A DNA stretch of 64,000 nucleotides, taken from assembly GCA_963585895.1 (NCBI GenBank), contig OY757916.1:18311629-18375628 (forward strand), in the 5' to 3' direction. Source of the stretch: Sepioteuthis lessoniana (taxonomy: Eukaryota > Mollusca > Cephalopoda > Myopsida > Loliginidae). Positions 31,326-43,364 of the stretch are shown here, one piece after another. The position numbers were made by a program, and so were the translations under genes. Below the pieces are notes generated by a model. That model was given only the letters and a program-made list of their open reading frames with translations. It searched no databases and was not told the DNA's origin. Position 1 is the stretch's first letter. The number at the start of each line of letters is the position of its first letter.

Positions 31326-31755
31326 CTGTAATATAATTGTGGAGGAATTTCGTTTTATATATCTTGCCTTTCGGTTTAGTTAGGCTGAAAACCTTTCGCT
31401 TAGTGTATGGGTGCACACATTGAGTGGAGGTGTTCACGTGCGCGCGGGGTGGATGTGACAATCAGAGATGTCACAATAAAAACTCCAGATAGGAAATGTA
31501 ACCGGAGACGTGAATGACGTCATGCCCGGAACCGCTGAGGATTTTGGAATTTGAAAAAAGGCAGTGAGTCGAGATTCGTGTCGAGAGGAAGGTAGAAGAT
31601 ATAGACCAGTTGGGGTCTACGAAATGTGCTGCGCGTTTGTTGAAGAAATTGTCTCTCTCTCTCCTCATGTCGAAAAACCTTGAACTCAAAAAGGTAAATA
31701 AAAGTTTCGTACCTGAACCAGTTTCGGGTTTTTCGGATTCCTATATGCGTATGAA
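31326..31755 (+). mobile_element. Solo LTR, family L3, copy 1
   Basis: Colinear with the inverted sequence at 41,155-41,650: 'tgtaatataattgtggagga', 'tttcggtttagttaggctga', 'acctttcgcttag', 'gaatgacgtc', 'tctcatgtcgaaaaacctt', 'aataaaagtttcgtacctga'. It contains a CRE-like tgacgtca near 31,515 and an AATAAA near 31,697 close to the 3' end, as in a U3-R-U5 structure. No coding region. Terminal duplications are not resolved. Confidence 0.65.
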
Positions 31756-31854
31756 CATTATGAACGTTTTATGCATGTGAATATCTTGGTCGTATTTTTG
31801 GTGGACCTATCTATATTACAAAACCTCTTCATACATATATATTAAATCTATATG

Positions 31855-33311
31855 ATTGGGTTGGTTGGGTTTTATGGCATATTAATCTTTGATGGTTATT
31901 TAATGCCAAATCATCTTTATACATATATATTGGATATATATAATTTGGTTTTGTTGGGTTTTATGGCATATTAACCTTTGATGGTTATTTAATGCCGAAA
32001 TCATCTTTATACATACATATTGGATATACATAATTTGGTTTTGTTGGGTTTTATGGCATATTAACCTTTGATGGTTATTTAATGCCAAATCATCTTTATA
32101 CATACATATTGGATATATATAATTTAGTTTTGTTGGGTTTTATGGCATATTAACCTTTGATGGTTATTTAATGCCAAATCATCTTTATAAATACATATTG
32201 GATATATATAATTTGGTTTTGTTGGGTTTTATGGCATATTAACCTTTGATGGTTATTTAATGCCAAATCATCTTTATACATACATATTGGATATATATAA
32301 TTTGGTTTTGTTGGGTTTTATGGCATATTAACCTTTGATGGTTATTTAATGCCAAATCATCTTTATACATACATATTGGATATATATAATTTGGTTTTGT
32401 TGGGTTTTATGGCATATTAACCTTTGATGGTTATTTAATGCCAAATCATCTTTATACATACATATTGGATATATATAATTTGGTTTTGTTGGGTTTTATG
32501 GCATATTAACCTTTGATGGTTATTTAATGCCAAATCATCTTTATACATACATATTGGATATATATAATTTGGTTTTGTTGGGTTTTATGGCATATTAACC
32601 TTTGATGGTTATTTAATGCCAAATCATCTTTATACATACATATTGGATATATATAATTTGGTTTTGTTGGGTTTTATGGCATATTAACCTTTGATGGTTA
32701 TTTAATGCCAAATCATCTTTATACATACATATTGGATATATATAATTTGGTTTTGTTGGGTTTTATGGCATATTAACCTTTGATGGTTATTTAATGCCAA
32801 ATCATCTTTATACATACATATTGGATATATATAATTTGGTTTTGTTGGGTTTTATGGCATATTAATCTTTGATGGTTATTTAATGCCAAATCATCTTTAT
32901 ACATACATATTGGATATATATAATTTGGTTTTGTTGGGTTTTATGGCATATTAACCTTTGATGGTTATTTAATGCCAAATCATCTTTATACATACATATT
33001 GGATATATATAATTTGGTTTTGTTGGGTTTTATGGCATATTAACCTTTGATGGTTATTTAATGCCAAATCATCTTTATACATACATATTGGATATATATA
33101 ATTTGGTTTTGTTGGGTTTTATGGCATATTAATCTTTGATGGTTATTTAATGCCAAATCATCTTTATACATACGTATTGGATATATATAATTTAGTTTTG
33201 TTGGGTTTTATGGCATATTAACCTTTTAAGGTTATTTAATGCCAAATCATCTTTATACATACATATTGGATATATATAATTTGGTTTTGTTGGGTTTTAT
33301 GGCATATTAAC
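31855..33311. repeat. 89-bp satellite, block A (about 17 units)
   Basis: Units of 89 bp (starts of 'ttggttttgttggg' at 31,945, 32,035, 32,124, 32,213 and onward) of the form 'ttttatggcatattaacctt', 'tgatggttatttaatgcca', 'aatcatctttatacatac'. The unit is recognisably the hairpin tail of families A and B read on this strand. Neighbouring units are almost identical, so expansion or homogenisation is recent. Confidence 0.95.
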
Positions 33312-35108
33312 AATATCAATTAGCAGGCATATATATAAAGGAACAGACAGAATACATTCAAAATCAGATAGATAAGATTAGAGACTCGGTGGAAGATAGA
33401 CAATCTAGAATTGCCTGGCAAACAATAAACGAAGTGAGCAGAAGAAAGAACACGGCCAAAGCAAAACTTAAAGCAGCAAACCAACAAGAAAGAATAAAAC
33501 TGTGGAAACAGCACTTCGAAAACTTACTTGGAAACCCACCAAAAATAACGCCCGAACCAATCACCAGAATAATTAGCAAACAATTAGACATTAAACTTGG
33601 ACCGTTCACACAAGAAGAACTCGACTCGGTTCTCAGAAAAATTAAAAATAGAAAAGCTGCAGGACTGGACGAAATTCCCCCGGAAGTATGGAAGACCAGA
33701 CAATTCGACGACATACTGCTCCGACACTGCAACGCAGTATACAATCCAAATCCGATAGATAGATGGACGAAGGGATGCATCTCCCCTTCCCTAAAAAGGG
33801 GGACCTCGGATTAGCCAAAAACTACCGAGGCATAACACTTACATCCATAGCTGCCAAAATCTACAATGCCCTACTACGAAACAGAATAGAACCCAAAATC
33901 GACAACATACTTAGAAAAACCAAAATGGCTTCCGAAGAAATAGATCTACGACCTCACAAATATTAACCATCCGCAGAATCCTTGAAGGTGTACGGGCAAA
34001 GAACCTACAAGCGACATTAATATTTGTCGACTTTACCAAGGCTTTCGACTCCATTCACAGAGGAAAGATGGAACAAATCCTACTAGCGTACGGCATACCT
34101 AAAGAAACCGTAGCGGCAATAACGATTCTCTATAGAAACACTAAAGTAAAAGTACGATCACCAGATGGAGACACAGAATACTTCGACATAGTAGCAGGAG
34201 TACTACAAGGAGACACGCTGGCTCCGTATCTCTTTATCATTTGTCTAGACTACGTACTTAGAACATCGATTGACAAAATCAAAGAGAATGGCTTCGAACT
34301 GACGAAGAAAAGAAGCAGAAGATACCCCGCAACAACAATTACCGACGCCGACTACGCCGATGACATAGCGATACTGGCAAATACACCTGACCAAGCTGAA
34401 ACACTTCTGCATAGTTTGGAACGAGCAGCAGCAAGCATAGGCCTCCATGTTAATGCACATAAAACGGAATATATGTGCTATAACCAAACGGGGGACATCT
34501 CCACTCTAGAAGGAACCCCTCTTAAACTAGTAGACAAATTCACGTACCTAGGAAGCAGCGTCGAATCAACCGAAAAGGACATCGAAACGAGGTTAACGAA
34601 AGCATGGACAGCCATCAATAGGCTATCGACTATATGGAAATCACACCTAACCGATAAAATGAAACGCAGTTTCTTCCAGGCAGCGGTCACATCGATACTG
34701 CTATATGGATGCACTACATGGACGCTAACAAAACGGCTGGAGAAGAAACTAGATGGCAATTACACAAGAATGCTGCGTGCAATCCTCAACAAGTCCTGGC
34801 GGCAACACCCAACAAGACACCAACTGTACGGCCACCTGCCCCCTATCACGAAAACTATTCAAGTTAGGCGAACCAGACATGCAGGACATTGCTGGAGAAG
34901 CAGAGATGAACTCATAAGAGATGTACTCTTATGGACCCCCACACACGGCCGCGCAAAAGCAGGACGACCAGCACGAACGTACATTCAGCAGCTATGTGAG
35001 GATACAGGTTGTTGTCCTGAAGACCTACCTAGGGCGATGAACGATAGGGAGGAGTGGCGAAAGAGGGTCAGGGATATCCGTGCTGCCAGCACGATATGAT
35101 GATGATGA
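33312..35108 (+). mobile_element. RTE-like LINE, 5'-truncated, inserted in the 89-bp satellite
   Basis: Begins at 'aatatcaattagcagg', equivalent to about 743 of the first copy, and ends with ATG repeats. Satellite sequence is continuous across it (left '...gcatattaac', right 'acctttgatgg...'), with at most 2-3 bp of shared sequence at the junction and so no clear target-site duplication. It is a young insertion into an existing array. Confidence 0.92.
33389..35099 (+). pseudogene. LINE reverse transcriptase ORF, two frameshifts
   Basis: Three overlapping frames together match the RT and C-terminal region of the 3-2531 ORF: 33,389-33,814, 33,763-33,966 and 34,068-35,099. Frames shift near 33,790 (in 'cctaaaaagggggacc', one base shorter than the other copy) and near 33,920 (in 'agaaaaaccaaaatgg'). 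The last frame holds LQGDTLAPYLF, YADDIAILAN (34,353) and the C-terminal GRPARTYIQQLCEDTGCCPE. Apart from the two shifts it is well preserved. The endonuclease is absent because of 5' truncation, so it is dead on arrival. Confidence 0.9.
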
Positions 35109-38100
35109 ACCTTTGATGGTTATTTAATGCCAAATCATCTTTATACATACATATTGGATATATATAATTTGGTTTTGTTGGGTTTCATGGCATATTAACC
35201 TTCGCAGATTATTTAACGTCAAAATCTCTTCATACATATAAATATATAAATTTGTTTTGTTAGGTTATATCACATATCAACCATCATAGGTTATTTGATG
35301 CCATACCCTCTTCCTACACGGATTTTAAATATATATGATTTGGTTTGGTTTGGTTTTATGTAATATTCACCATTGTTGGTTATTCAATTCTAAATCCTCT
35401 TTCTACATATATTTTAAATATATATAATTTGGTTTGGTTGGGTTTTATGTCATATTCACCATTGTAGGTTATTCAATGCTAAATCCTCTTTCTACATGTA
35501 TTTTAAATATATATGATTTGGTTTGGTTGGGTTTTATGTCATATTCACCATTGTAGGTTATTCAATGCTAAATCCTCTTTCTACATGTATTTTAAATATA
35601 TATGATTTGGTTTGGTTGGGTTTTATGTCATATTCACCATTGTAGGTTATTCAATGCTAAATCCTCTTTCTACATGTATTTTAAATATATATGATTTGGT
35701 TTGGTTGGGTTTTATGTCATATTCACCATTGTAGGTTATTCAATGCTAAATCCTCTTTATACATGTATTTTAAATATATATGATTTGGTTTGGTTGGGTT
35801 TTATGTCATATTCACCATTGTAGGTTATTCAATGCTAAATCGTCTTTCTACATGTATTTTAAATATATATGATTTGGTTTGGTTGGGTTTTATGTCATAT
35901 TCACCATTGTAGGTTATTCAATGCTAAATCGTCTTTCTACATGTATTTTAAATATATATGATTTGGTTTGGTTGGGTTTTATGTCATATTCACCATTGTA
36001 GGTTATTCAATGCTAAATCGTCTTTCTACATGTATTTTAAATATATATGATTTGGTTTGGTTGGGTTTTATGTCATATTCACCATTGTAGGTTATTCAAT
36101 GCTAAATCGTCTTTCTACATGTATTTTAAATATATATGATTTGGTTTGGTTGGGTTTTATGTCATATTCACCATTGTAGGTTATTCAATGCTAAATCGTC
36201 TTTCTACATGTATTTTAAATATATATGATTTGGTTTGGTTGGGTTTTATGTCATATTCACCATTGTAGGTTATTCAATGCTAAATCCTCTTTCTACATGT
36301 ATTTTAAATATATATGATTTGGTTTGGTTGGGTTTTATGTCATATTCACCATTGTAGGTTATTCAATGCTAAATCCTCTTTCTACATGTATTTTAAATAT
36401 ATATGATTTGGTTTGGTTGGGTTTTATGTCATATTCACCATTGTAGGTTATTCAATGCTAAATCCTCTTTATACATGTATTTTAAATATATATGATTTGG
36501 TTTGGTTGGGTTTTATGTCATATTCACCATTGTAGGTTATTCAATGCTAAATCGTCTTTCTACATGTATTTTAAATATATATGATTTGGTTTGGTTGGGT
36601 TTTATGTCATATTCACCATTGTAGGTTATTCAATGCTAAATCCTCTTTCTACATGTATTTTAAATATATATGATTTGGTTTGGTTGGGTTTTATGTCATA
36701 TTCACCATTGTAGGTTATTCAATGCTAAATCCTCTTTCTACATGTATTTTAAATATATATGATTTGGTTTGGTTGGGTTTTATGTCATATTCACCATTGT
36801 AGGTTATTCAATGCTAAATCCTCTTTATACATGTATTTTAAATATATATGATTTGGTTTGGTTGGGTTTTATGTCATATTCACCATTGTAGGTTATTCAA
36901 TGCTAAATCGTCTTTCTACATGTATTTTAAATATATATGATTTGGTTTGGTTGGGTTTTATGTCATATTCACCATTGTAGGTTATTCAATGCTAAATCGT
37001 CTTTCTACATGTATTTTAAATATATATGATTTGGTTTGGTTGGGTTTTATGTCATATTCACCATTGTAGGTTATTCAATGCTAAATCGTCTTTCTACATG
37101 TATTTTAAATATATATGATTTGGTTTGGTTGGGTTTTATGTCATATTCACCATTGTAGGTTATTCAATGCTAAATCGTCTTTCTACATGTATTTTAAATA
37201 TATATGATTTGGTTTGGTTGGGTTTTATGTCATATTCACCATTGTAGGTTATTCAATGCTAAATCGTCTTTCTACATGTATTTTAAATATATATGATTTG
37301 GTTTGGTTGGGTTTTATGTCATATTCACCATTGTAGGTTATTCAATGCTAAATCGTCTTTATACATGTATTTTAAATATATATGATTTGGTTTGGTTGGG
37401 TTTTATGTCATATTCACCATTGTAGGTTATTCAATGCTAAATCCTCTTTCTACATGTATTTTAAATATATATGATTTGGTTTGGTTGGGTTTTATGTCAT
37501 ATTCACCATTGTAGGTTATTCAATGCTAAATCGTCTTTCTACATGTATTTTAAATATATATGATTTGGTTTGGTTGGGTTTTATGTCATATTCACCATTG
37601 TAGGTTATTCAATGCTAAATCGTCTTTCTACATGTATTTTAAATATATATGATTTGGTTTGGTTGGGTTTTATGTCATATTCACCATTGTAGGTTATTCA
37701 ATGCTAAATCGTCTTTCTACATGTATTTTAAATATATATGATTTGGTTTGGTTGGGTTTTATGTCATATTCACCATTGTAGGTTATTCAATGCTAAATCG
37801 TCTTTCTACATGTATTTTAAATATATATGATTTGGTTTGGTTGGGTTTTATGTCATATTCACCATTGTAGGTTATTCAATGCTAAATCGTCTTTCTACAT
37901 GTATTTTAAATATATATGATTTGGTTTGGTTGGGTTTTATGTCATATTCACCATTGTAGGTTATTCAATGCTAAATCGTCTTTCTACATGTATTTTAAAT
38001 ATATATGATTTGGTTTGGTTGGGTTTTATGTCATATTCACCATTGTAGGTTATTCAATGCTAAATCGTCTTTCTACATGTATTTTAAATATATATGATTT

Positions 38101-38345
38101 GGTTTGGTTGGGTTTTATGTCATATTCACCATTGTAGGTTATTCAATGCTAAATCGTCTTTATACATGTATTTTAAATATATATGATTTGGTTTGGTTGG
38201 GTTTTATGTCATATTCACCATTGTAGGTTATTCAATGCTAAATCCTCTTTCTACATGTATTTTAAATATATATGATTTGGTTTGGTTGGGTTTTATGTCA
38301 TATTCACCATTGTAGGTTATTCAATTCTAAATCGTCTTTATACAT
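35109..38345. repeat. 89-bp satellite, block B (about 35 units) with higher-order structure
   Basis: After one block-A unit, units change to a second type ('tttggttgggttttatgtca', 'tattcaccattgtaggttat', 'tcaatgctaaat') with the same 89-bp period (35,515, 35,604, 35,693 and onward). Two variable sites (CC/CG TCTTT and CTA/ATA) give four unit types arranged in repeating blocks. The hairpin stem found in block A is partly lost in this type. Confidence 0.95.
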
Positions 38346-39185
38346 ATATATTAAACAAAATATTTGGTTTGTTTTGGTTTTATTTCATTACCATTGTAGG
38401 TTATCTTATGCCAAATCCTATTTATACATATATATTAAATATATATGATTTGCTTTTTGTTTTATGGGTATCAAACATTGTAGGTTATTTAATGTCAATT
38501 CCTCTTTATATATATTCTATATATAAATACATAGTTTGTTGATAACATTTTTAAACGAGCCGGAACTCCTCTGTTTGGACACAGTTAAATGCTTAAATAT
38601 AAGATGTGTAAGTCAATAGTTTGTAGATAATCTTATTTTTAAATGAATCAGAGTAAATTATTTTTGCCCATAAGTATTACAATTGTTTGCACAGAGTTAA
38701 ATGGTTACAAATAATCTAACACGAATAGTTTTATTAGCACACAGTTAAAAGATTTTATAAGCATCGCTATGTAACACTAACAATTTAGTTTTGGCACACC
38801 GTTAATGAGTTTCTAGTATTGCTATGTATCCCTGACATTTCAATTAAATATCAGTCATTTGTTTACACATAGTTAAATGGTCCAACATTTCTATTTCTAA
38901 CTATTCGATTTAACATAAGTCATTTGTTTACACACAGTTTAAATATCGCACAGTTCTCTTTGACTCACATCTAGGAAGCTGTCTGTCGTCAGAGTGGGAC
39001 GGGCAGTAATGGCAATGAAGAGGTACTTCACATTCCTTAAACTCCAGGACTAGTGCTTCACCTTCAGGTTGTTTAATGTCATAAGCAGGACACTCGTTGA
39101 GGGGTTCTTACACTTCTGCAATGAGGAAGTCGGTGTATTCTACAGCCACCAACCCCCTGCAGCCGACTCGGCTATAACACAAAGT
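38346..39185 (-). repeat. Family A element whose tail abuts the satellite
   Basis: Diverged tail units continue to 38,520. Internal units follow (38,690-38,940: 'cacacagttaaa', 'agtcatttgtttacac'), then a minus-strand head (38,960-39,180: 'gtcagagtgggacgggcagt', 'ggacactcgttgaggggttc', 'cggtgtattctaca'). The satellite therefore occupies the tail position of a family A element. Confidence 0.7.
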
Positions 39186-39675
39186 TGTAAACATGAATAT
39201 AAACGTACAATGTAGGCGATTTCCAAACCTCTCGGAATAAAATAACTCCAGACTGATTGACATGCCGTCAAACTCAATCAATTCTTATCCCGTTTGCTGC
39301 TCGAAGAAAAGGGTATTTTCAAAGCAAAAGAGTCTCATCAAGCGAGTATCTTTACTGTAATTTTACTCTACAATCAAAAATTTGATTGATGTAAACACCA
39401 GTTTTTTTCTTCTCAAAAACAGCCAGTCGATCTATTGGTTTGTAAGATCGAACAATTGACAAACTTCCCAAAAAATATAAATGTAGATACAACCTATTGC
39501 CTAGATATTATATTTTGCTGTGGTTTTATCGAAAATTTGTTTCATTACTATGACCTTTACAGATCTTTTCTATTAAATGCTAAAGGTTATGCGATAAGGT
39601 ACAAATACTGGCAACTTTTATAGAATTAGTCAACAAAGAAGATCCTCAATTTATTGTGTTTAGAAACAGTGATTC
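39186..39675. other. Unassigned
   Basis: Contains an isolated tail-like 'gattgacatgccgtcaaac' at 39,258. The 62-codon frame at 39,435 (plus) has no recognisable features. Confidence 0.45.
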
Positions 39676-39679
39676 TTTA

Positions 39680-40122
39680 GTTGGTTTAGTTGAGTTTGGC
39701 TTTATGGTATATCAAGCATTGTAGGTTATATAATGCCTAATTCATTTTTATACATATAAACAGTTCTATTTCGAACAATACAGTTTAGCAAGAGTACACA
39801 GTTTAAATTTCAAAATAGTTCTATTTCACACAATTCAGTTTAACATAACTACACAGTTTGAATATCAAAGACTGTTTTATTTCAAACAATTCAGTTTAGT
39901 ATAAATACACTGTTTAGTTCTATTTAACCCATATATAGGACCCTATCGGCTGCCACCACTCCGAACCAGAGTGGACCTGGGAGCGATGGCAATGAAGGGG
40001 TAAGCTTCTACATTACTGTAGCCTCACCATCAGATTATTTAGTGCCATATCTAGAACACTCATTGGGGGAGTTTTACCCCTCTGCAGAGATACAGTCTGT
40101 GTATTCTATAGCTCCAGCCAAC
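39680..40122 (-). repeat. Family A repeat, near full length
   Basis: Tail 'tttatggtatatcaagcatt', internal 'cagttctatttcgaacaata', head 'accctatcggctgccaccac', 'gaacactcattgggggagtt', 'ctgcagagatacagtctgtg'. Confidence 0.75.
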
Positions 40123-40484
40123 TGGTATCTCTCTTTTCTATCAGGGATTTATCTTGTTGAACTAATGCCTCATTGAGTCAGCACTTTCTGACTGGTAGTT
40201 TCCATAACAGTTTCTCTTGTTCTCGGAAGAACCAGTAACGCCTCTGTGTTATAGTACGCTTACTATTCTCTCTCGACAGGGTCATTCTTTCAGTTCTTAA
40301 GAATCTGATTATTTTTCATATATTTATATATTTTTCATTTGGGGTTATCTTAAGGAGCTTACGTAAACAATCCGACAAAACTTCAAGAACTGAAGAAGTA
40401 TTTTTCGACAAGAAATTATAACTTTAAGACTGCACATTGGAGCTGTTAGTGGGGAGGGACATCTAGAAAGTGATTAAGCTTTGT
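40123..40484. other. Unassigned
   Basis: No recognised feature. Confidence 0.5.
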
Positions 40485-40486
40485 TT

Positions 40487-40655
40487 TGGATTTCTTTGTT
40501 TAATGGCATATGAAACTTCGTGGGTTATTTAATTCCAAAGTATTGTAGAACAGTTGTGGTCCTATTTAACCAATATCTTGAGAAGATAAGGAGATCCATA
40601 TCTTCCCCGAGGGTATTGGTACAAAAGTGAATGCAAGGGCATGGCTAGAAACCGT
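40487..40655 (-). mobile_element. SINE family B, partial
   Basis: Tail 'tttaatggcatatgaaactt', 'cgtgggttatttaattcca', then body 'gtcctatttaaccaatatct'. The tRNA head is not recognisable. Confidence 0.6.
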
Positions 40656-40849
40656 TGACTTTGTGAAACAGAAAATGAAAGTCATTTCCAAGACGCTATA
40701 CTATCCCAGGCAAACATAACTGAATTAACACACTTAGCAGATATTCAGTTTGGCTTTTTTATTTAGCAGTAAATAAACTAATAAAACCCATGACGCAACA
40801 TATTCCATTTTAATTGCTGAAAATTCTAGCTTCATAGAATATAACTGTA

Positions 40850-41095
40850 TGGGATGAATCTTGATGACATGACACAAGTAGGTTCCGATCTGATTTATAT
40901 TGCAGTTTGATGATTGCATTCTGGGAAAAATAAATGACCCAAAATGCTAGAAAAGTAGCTGCTCTTTTGAAATTGAAATTTTGTCTGGTGACTGCGAATG
41001 TTGAATAGTGTAAATTTGACTTGAGACATTGAAGAACCAATTGTGAGTTCACAAAGTTTTTACTCTATATAACGATTTTAAGATATCATCTTCAT
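40850..41095 (+). repeat. Direct repeat X, copy 1
   Basis: Shares 'gattgcattctggg', 'aaaatgctagaaaagtagc', 'tttgacttgagacattgaag' and 'aaccaattgtg' with 41,805-42,055 in the same orientation, at roughly 75-80 % identity by eye. It flanks the L3 LTR. Confidence 0.65.
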
Positions 41096-41154
41096 TTGCA
41101 ATGACTTTGTTCTTGAATTCTAAATGTAACATAGCCTGATATATGGATGGGTGA

Positions 41155-41650
41155 AATAAACATAGGGAATCTAAAAACACCAAACTTTACGAAATTGGTT
41201 CAGGTGCGAAACTTTTTATTACCTTTGAGTTAAAGGTTTTTCGACATGAGAAGAGAGAGACACAATCTTTCTATGCTGACTGCTTTTACATCGTCAGCTC
41301 TCATCCCAACCAACGCGCGGCGCCCGTAGCGCACAGTCTTCTGGCCTCGACAGGCCCCGAAAGTCAACCTTCTTCTTCCGAGGCATAAACTCAACTCACT
41401 ACTTTTTCTCAAATCCCAAAATCCTCAGCCCACGCTTCCGGTGCGGGACGTCATTCACATACCCCTGGTCCTAATTCCTATCTGGGATTTTTATTTTGAT
41501 ATCTATGAATGACACATCCTCTTCGCGCGCGCGTGAACACCTGCGTTAATGTTGTACCTAACTAACCCATGCGCTAAGCGAAAGGTTCTCAGCCTAACTA
41601 AACCGAAACGCAAGATATACAAATTGAAATCCCTCCGCAATTATATTACA
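41155..41650 (-). mobile_element. Solo LTR, family L3, copy 2
   Basis: Reverse complement aligns with 31,326-31,755 over its length, including the termini, 'gaatgacgtc' and the AATAAA-type signal 'ggtaataaaaagtttcgc'. It includes a GC-rich segment (41,310-41,350) not present in copy 1. The flanks lie within two direct copies of repeat X. Confidence 0.65.
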
Positions 41651-41804
41651 TAAATAGCAATGCAATCTTGAGAAATTACCATATTTTTCTTGCTTTTCGA
41701 ATAAGATATAATAGGATACATTCTGCTGTGCGATTTGTACTAAGCTTGTGACGTTGATCATTCTCTTCATATATTAATTCAACCATGACTGGGCGCAAAA
41801 TACT

Positions 41805-42055
41805 GTTGGATGAATATTGGGTAGATGCCATTTAAAGTTTCCGGTCTGATATATATTGAAGTTCGTGAATTGCATTCTGGGGGAAAATAGGTCCTCCAAT
41901 AAACTCTAAAATGCCCGAAAAGTGGCAACTATTTCGTATTTGAAATGTTGCCTTGTAACTGATTGTGAACACCGAACACTGTGAATTGACTTGAGACGCT
42001 CAAGAATCAACTGTGTCGTTACAATGTTTATTCTCTGTATTTGTGTTTTAAATAT
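41805..42055 (+). repeat. Direct repeat X, copy 2
   Basis: See copy 1; 'gaattgcattctgggggaaa', 'aaaatgcccgaaaagtgg', 'attgacttgagacgctcaag', 'aatcaactgtg'. Confidence 0.65.
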
Positions 42056-42228
42056 GTCAAACTTACTAGCGACCTTAAACAAACTCGATAAAATCATTTA
42101 AATTAATAGTATCATTTTTCCCAAAACAAATAACATTTGAAGCCCAGATATGCAAATAGGAATTCAGTTCTGACAGATTTCAACAAACAGCTGAGGATAC
42201 CTAATTAAAAAAAAAAAACAAAAAAAAA

Positions 42229-42700
42229 TGGCTCCAACAAAAGAGCTGTCCGTTGAAACAATGAAAAGGATTGTAAATCTCATTCAAGAAGGCAATACAC
42301 AATGGATTTTCACGGAAGACATTGGTTGTTCCCCATTAACAGTGAGTAAAATGTGGAATAAATTTGAAAGAAATGGGGAGGTTAAAAAAGGGGGAAAATA
42401 CCTGTAAAAAACGAAAGACAACAAAGAAATACACCTTTAAAGTAGAAAGTGTAAAACAAAAGAAAGAAAAAACAAAAATGGTTCGAAACAGGAATCAATG
42501 CTTGACAAAATTATAAGAAATCGGTTGAATGAAATGGTCGGTGAAGATACTCCATCCAACAAAAGAGATCCTTTAACTGCAATACAAGAAAGTTGTAACC
42601 ACTGATAAAAAATATTTCTTTTGATTTGTGAAATCCATGCCTAAAAGAATTCAGGCTGTCGTGAAAGCTTGAAGAGGAGCAGTGAAGTATCAATTCTGAT
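42229..42700 (+). pseudogene. Tc1-like transposase N-terminal relic
   Basis: The frame opens MAPTKELSVETMKRIVNLIQ and continues EDIGCSPLTVSKMWNKFERN, a helix-turn-helix of the type found at the N-terminus of Tc1/mariner transposases. After a stop near 42,405 the reading continues in another frame (SMLDKIIRNRLNEMVGED). No catalytic residues or terminal inverted repeats were found. An A-rich run precedes the ATG. Confidence 0.6.
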
Positions 42701-42811
42701 GTTTTTGTCAATGAATAACTATTCTTTCTTTCATATTGAATTACATATTCCTGTTAATTTAATAATATTTTTTTCTTTTAACACAGCTCCAAACCAAACC
42801 TCTGATTGGTT

Positions 42812-42965
42812 TGTTTTTTTTTTTTTCGTTTAATGGCTTATCAACATTCGTGGGTTATCTAATGCCAAATATATACTCGGGAGAAAGCAGTTGGGGCACT
42901 ATTTAACCCATAGTTAGGGAAATAAGAGGGTTCATGCCTTTTCAAAAGGCATTTGACTGAAAGTG
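42812..42965 (-). mobile_element. SINE family B, partial
   Basis: 'cgtttaatggcttatcaac', 'attcgtgggttatctaatgcc' (tail) followed by 'gggcactatttaacccatag' and 'ttcatgccttttcaaaagg' (body). Confidence 0.65.
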
Positions 42966-43125
42966 AAAAGACCTTTGAGGAAAACATGCAAATATCCCTG
43001 TCACCATGTAAGTTGCTATTTTTTTTTTGTTTCTTCTATTTAAAAAAAATGACGGCAATGATTTTTAATTGCTTATAATCAACGCTTAAAACGTGTGTTT
43101 TACTGGCTAATCTTTCGCCTGAGTG

Positions 43126-43360
43126 AGTGTCCTTGGCCTTATAGCTAAATCTCTGGACTGCGACATCGTGGTAAGTGAGTTCGAACTTCAGTCACGCTAT
43201 TACATTCACTTTTGAGCTAATACTCTCGGAAAAGGCATGAAATCACTTATCCCTCTAGCTAGGAGTTATATAGTACCGCTTCTGTTCTTCTACTTGGATG
43301 GCTTAGAATCAACCTACCCACAAAGCTTGATATGCCATTAAACAAAGAAACCAAACTTTT
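43126..43360 (+). mobile_element. SINE family B, complete copy
   Basis: Head 'ccttatagctaaatctctgg' (A-box region) and 'gagttcgaacttcagtc' (B box), body 'cacttttgagctaatactct', then 'tcaacctacccacaaagctt' and 'gatatgccattaaacaaaga' (hairpin tail). A good reference copy for this family. Confidence 0.78.
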
Positions 43361-43364
43361 ACCG

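Noticed and set aside
31855-38345. Regular direct repeats that could suggest a CRISPR-like array
   Set aside because: The 89-bp units are contiguous with no unique spacers, and the context is eukaryotic; it is a satellite.
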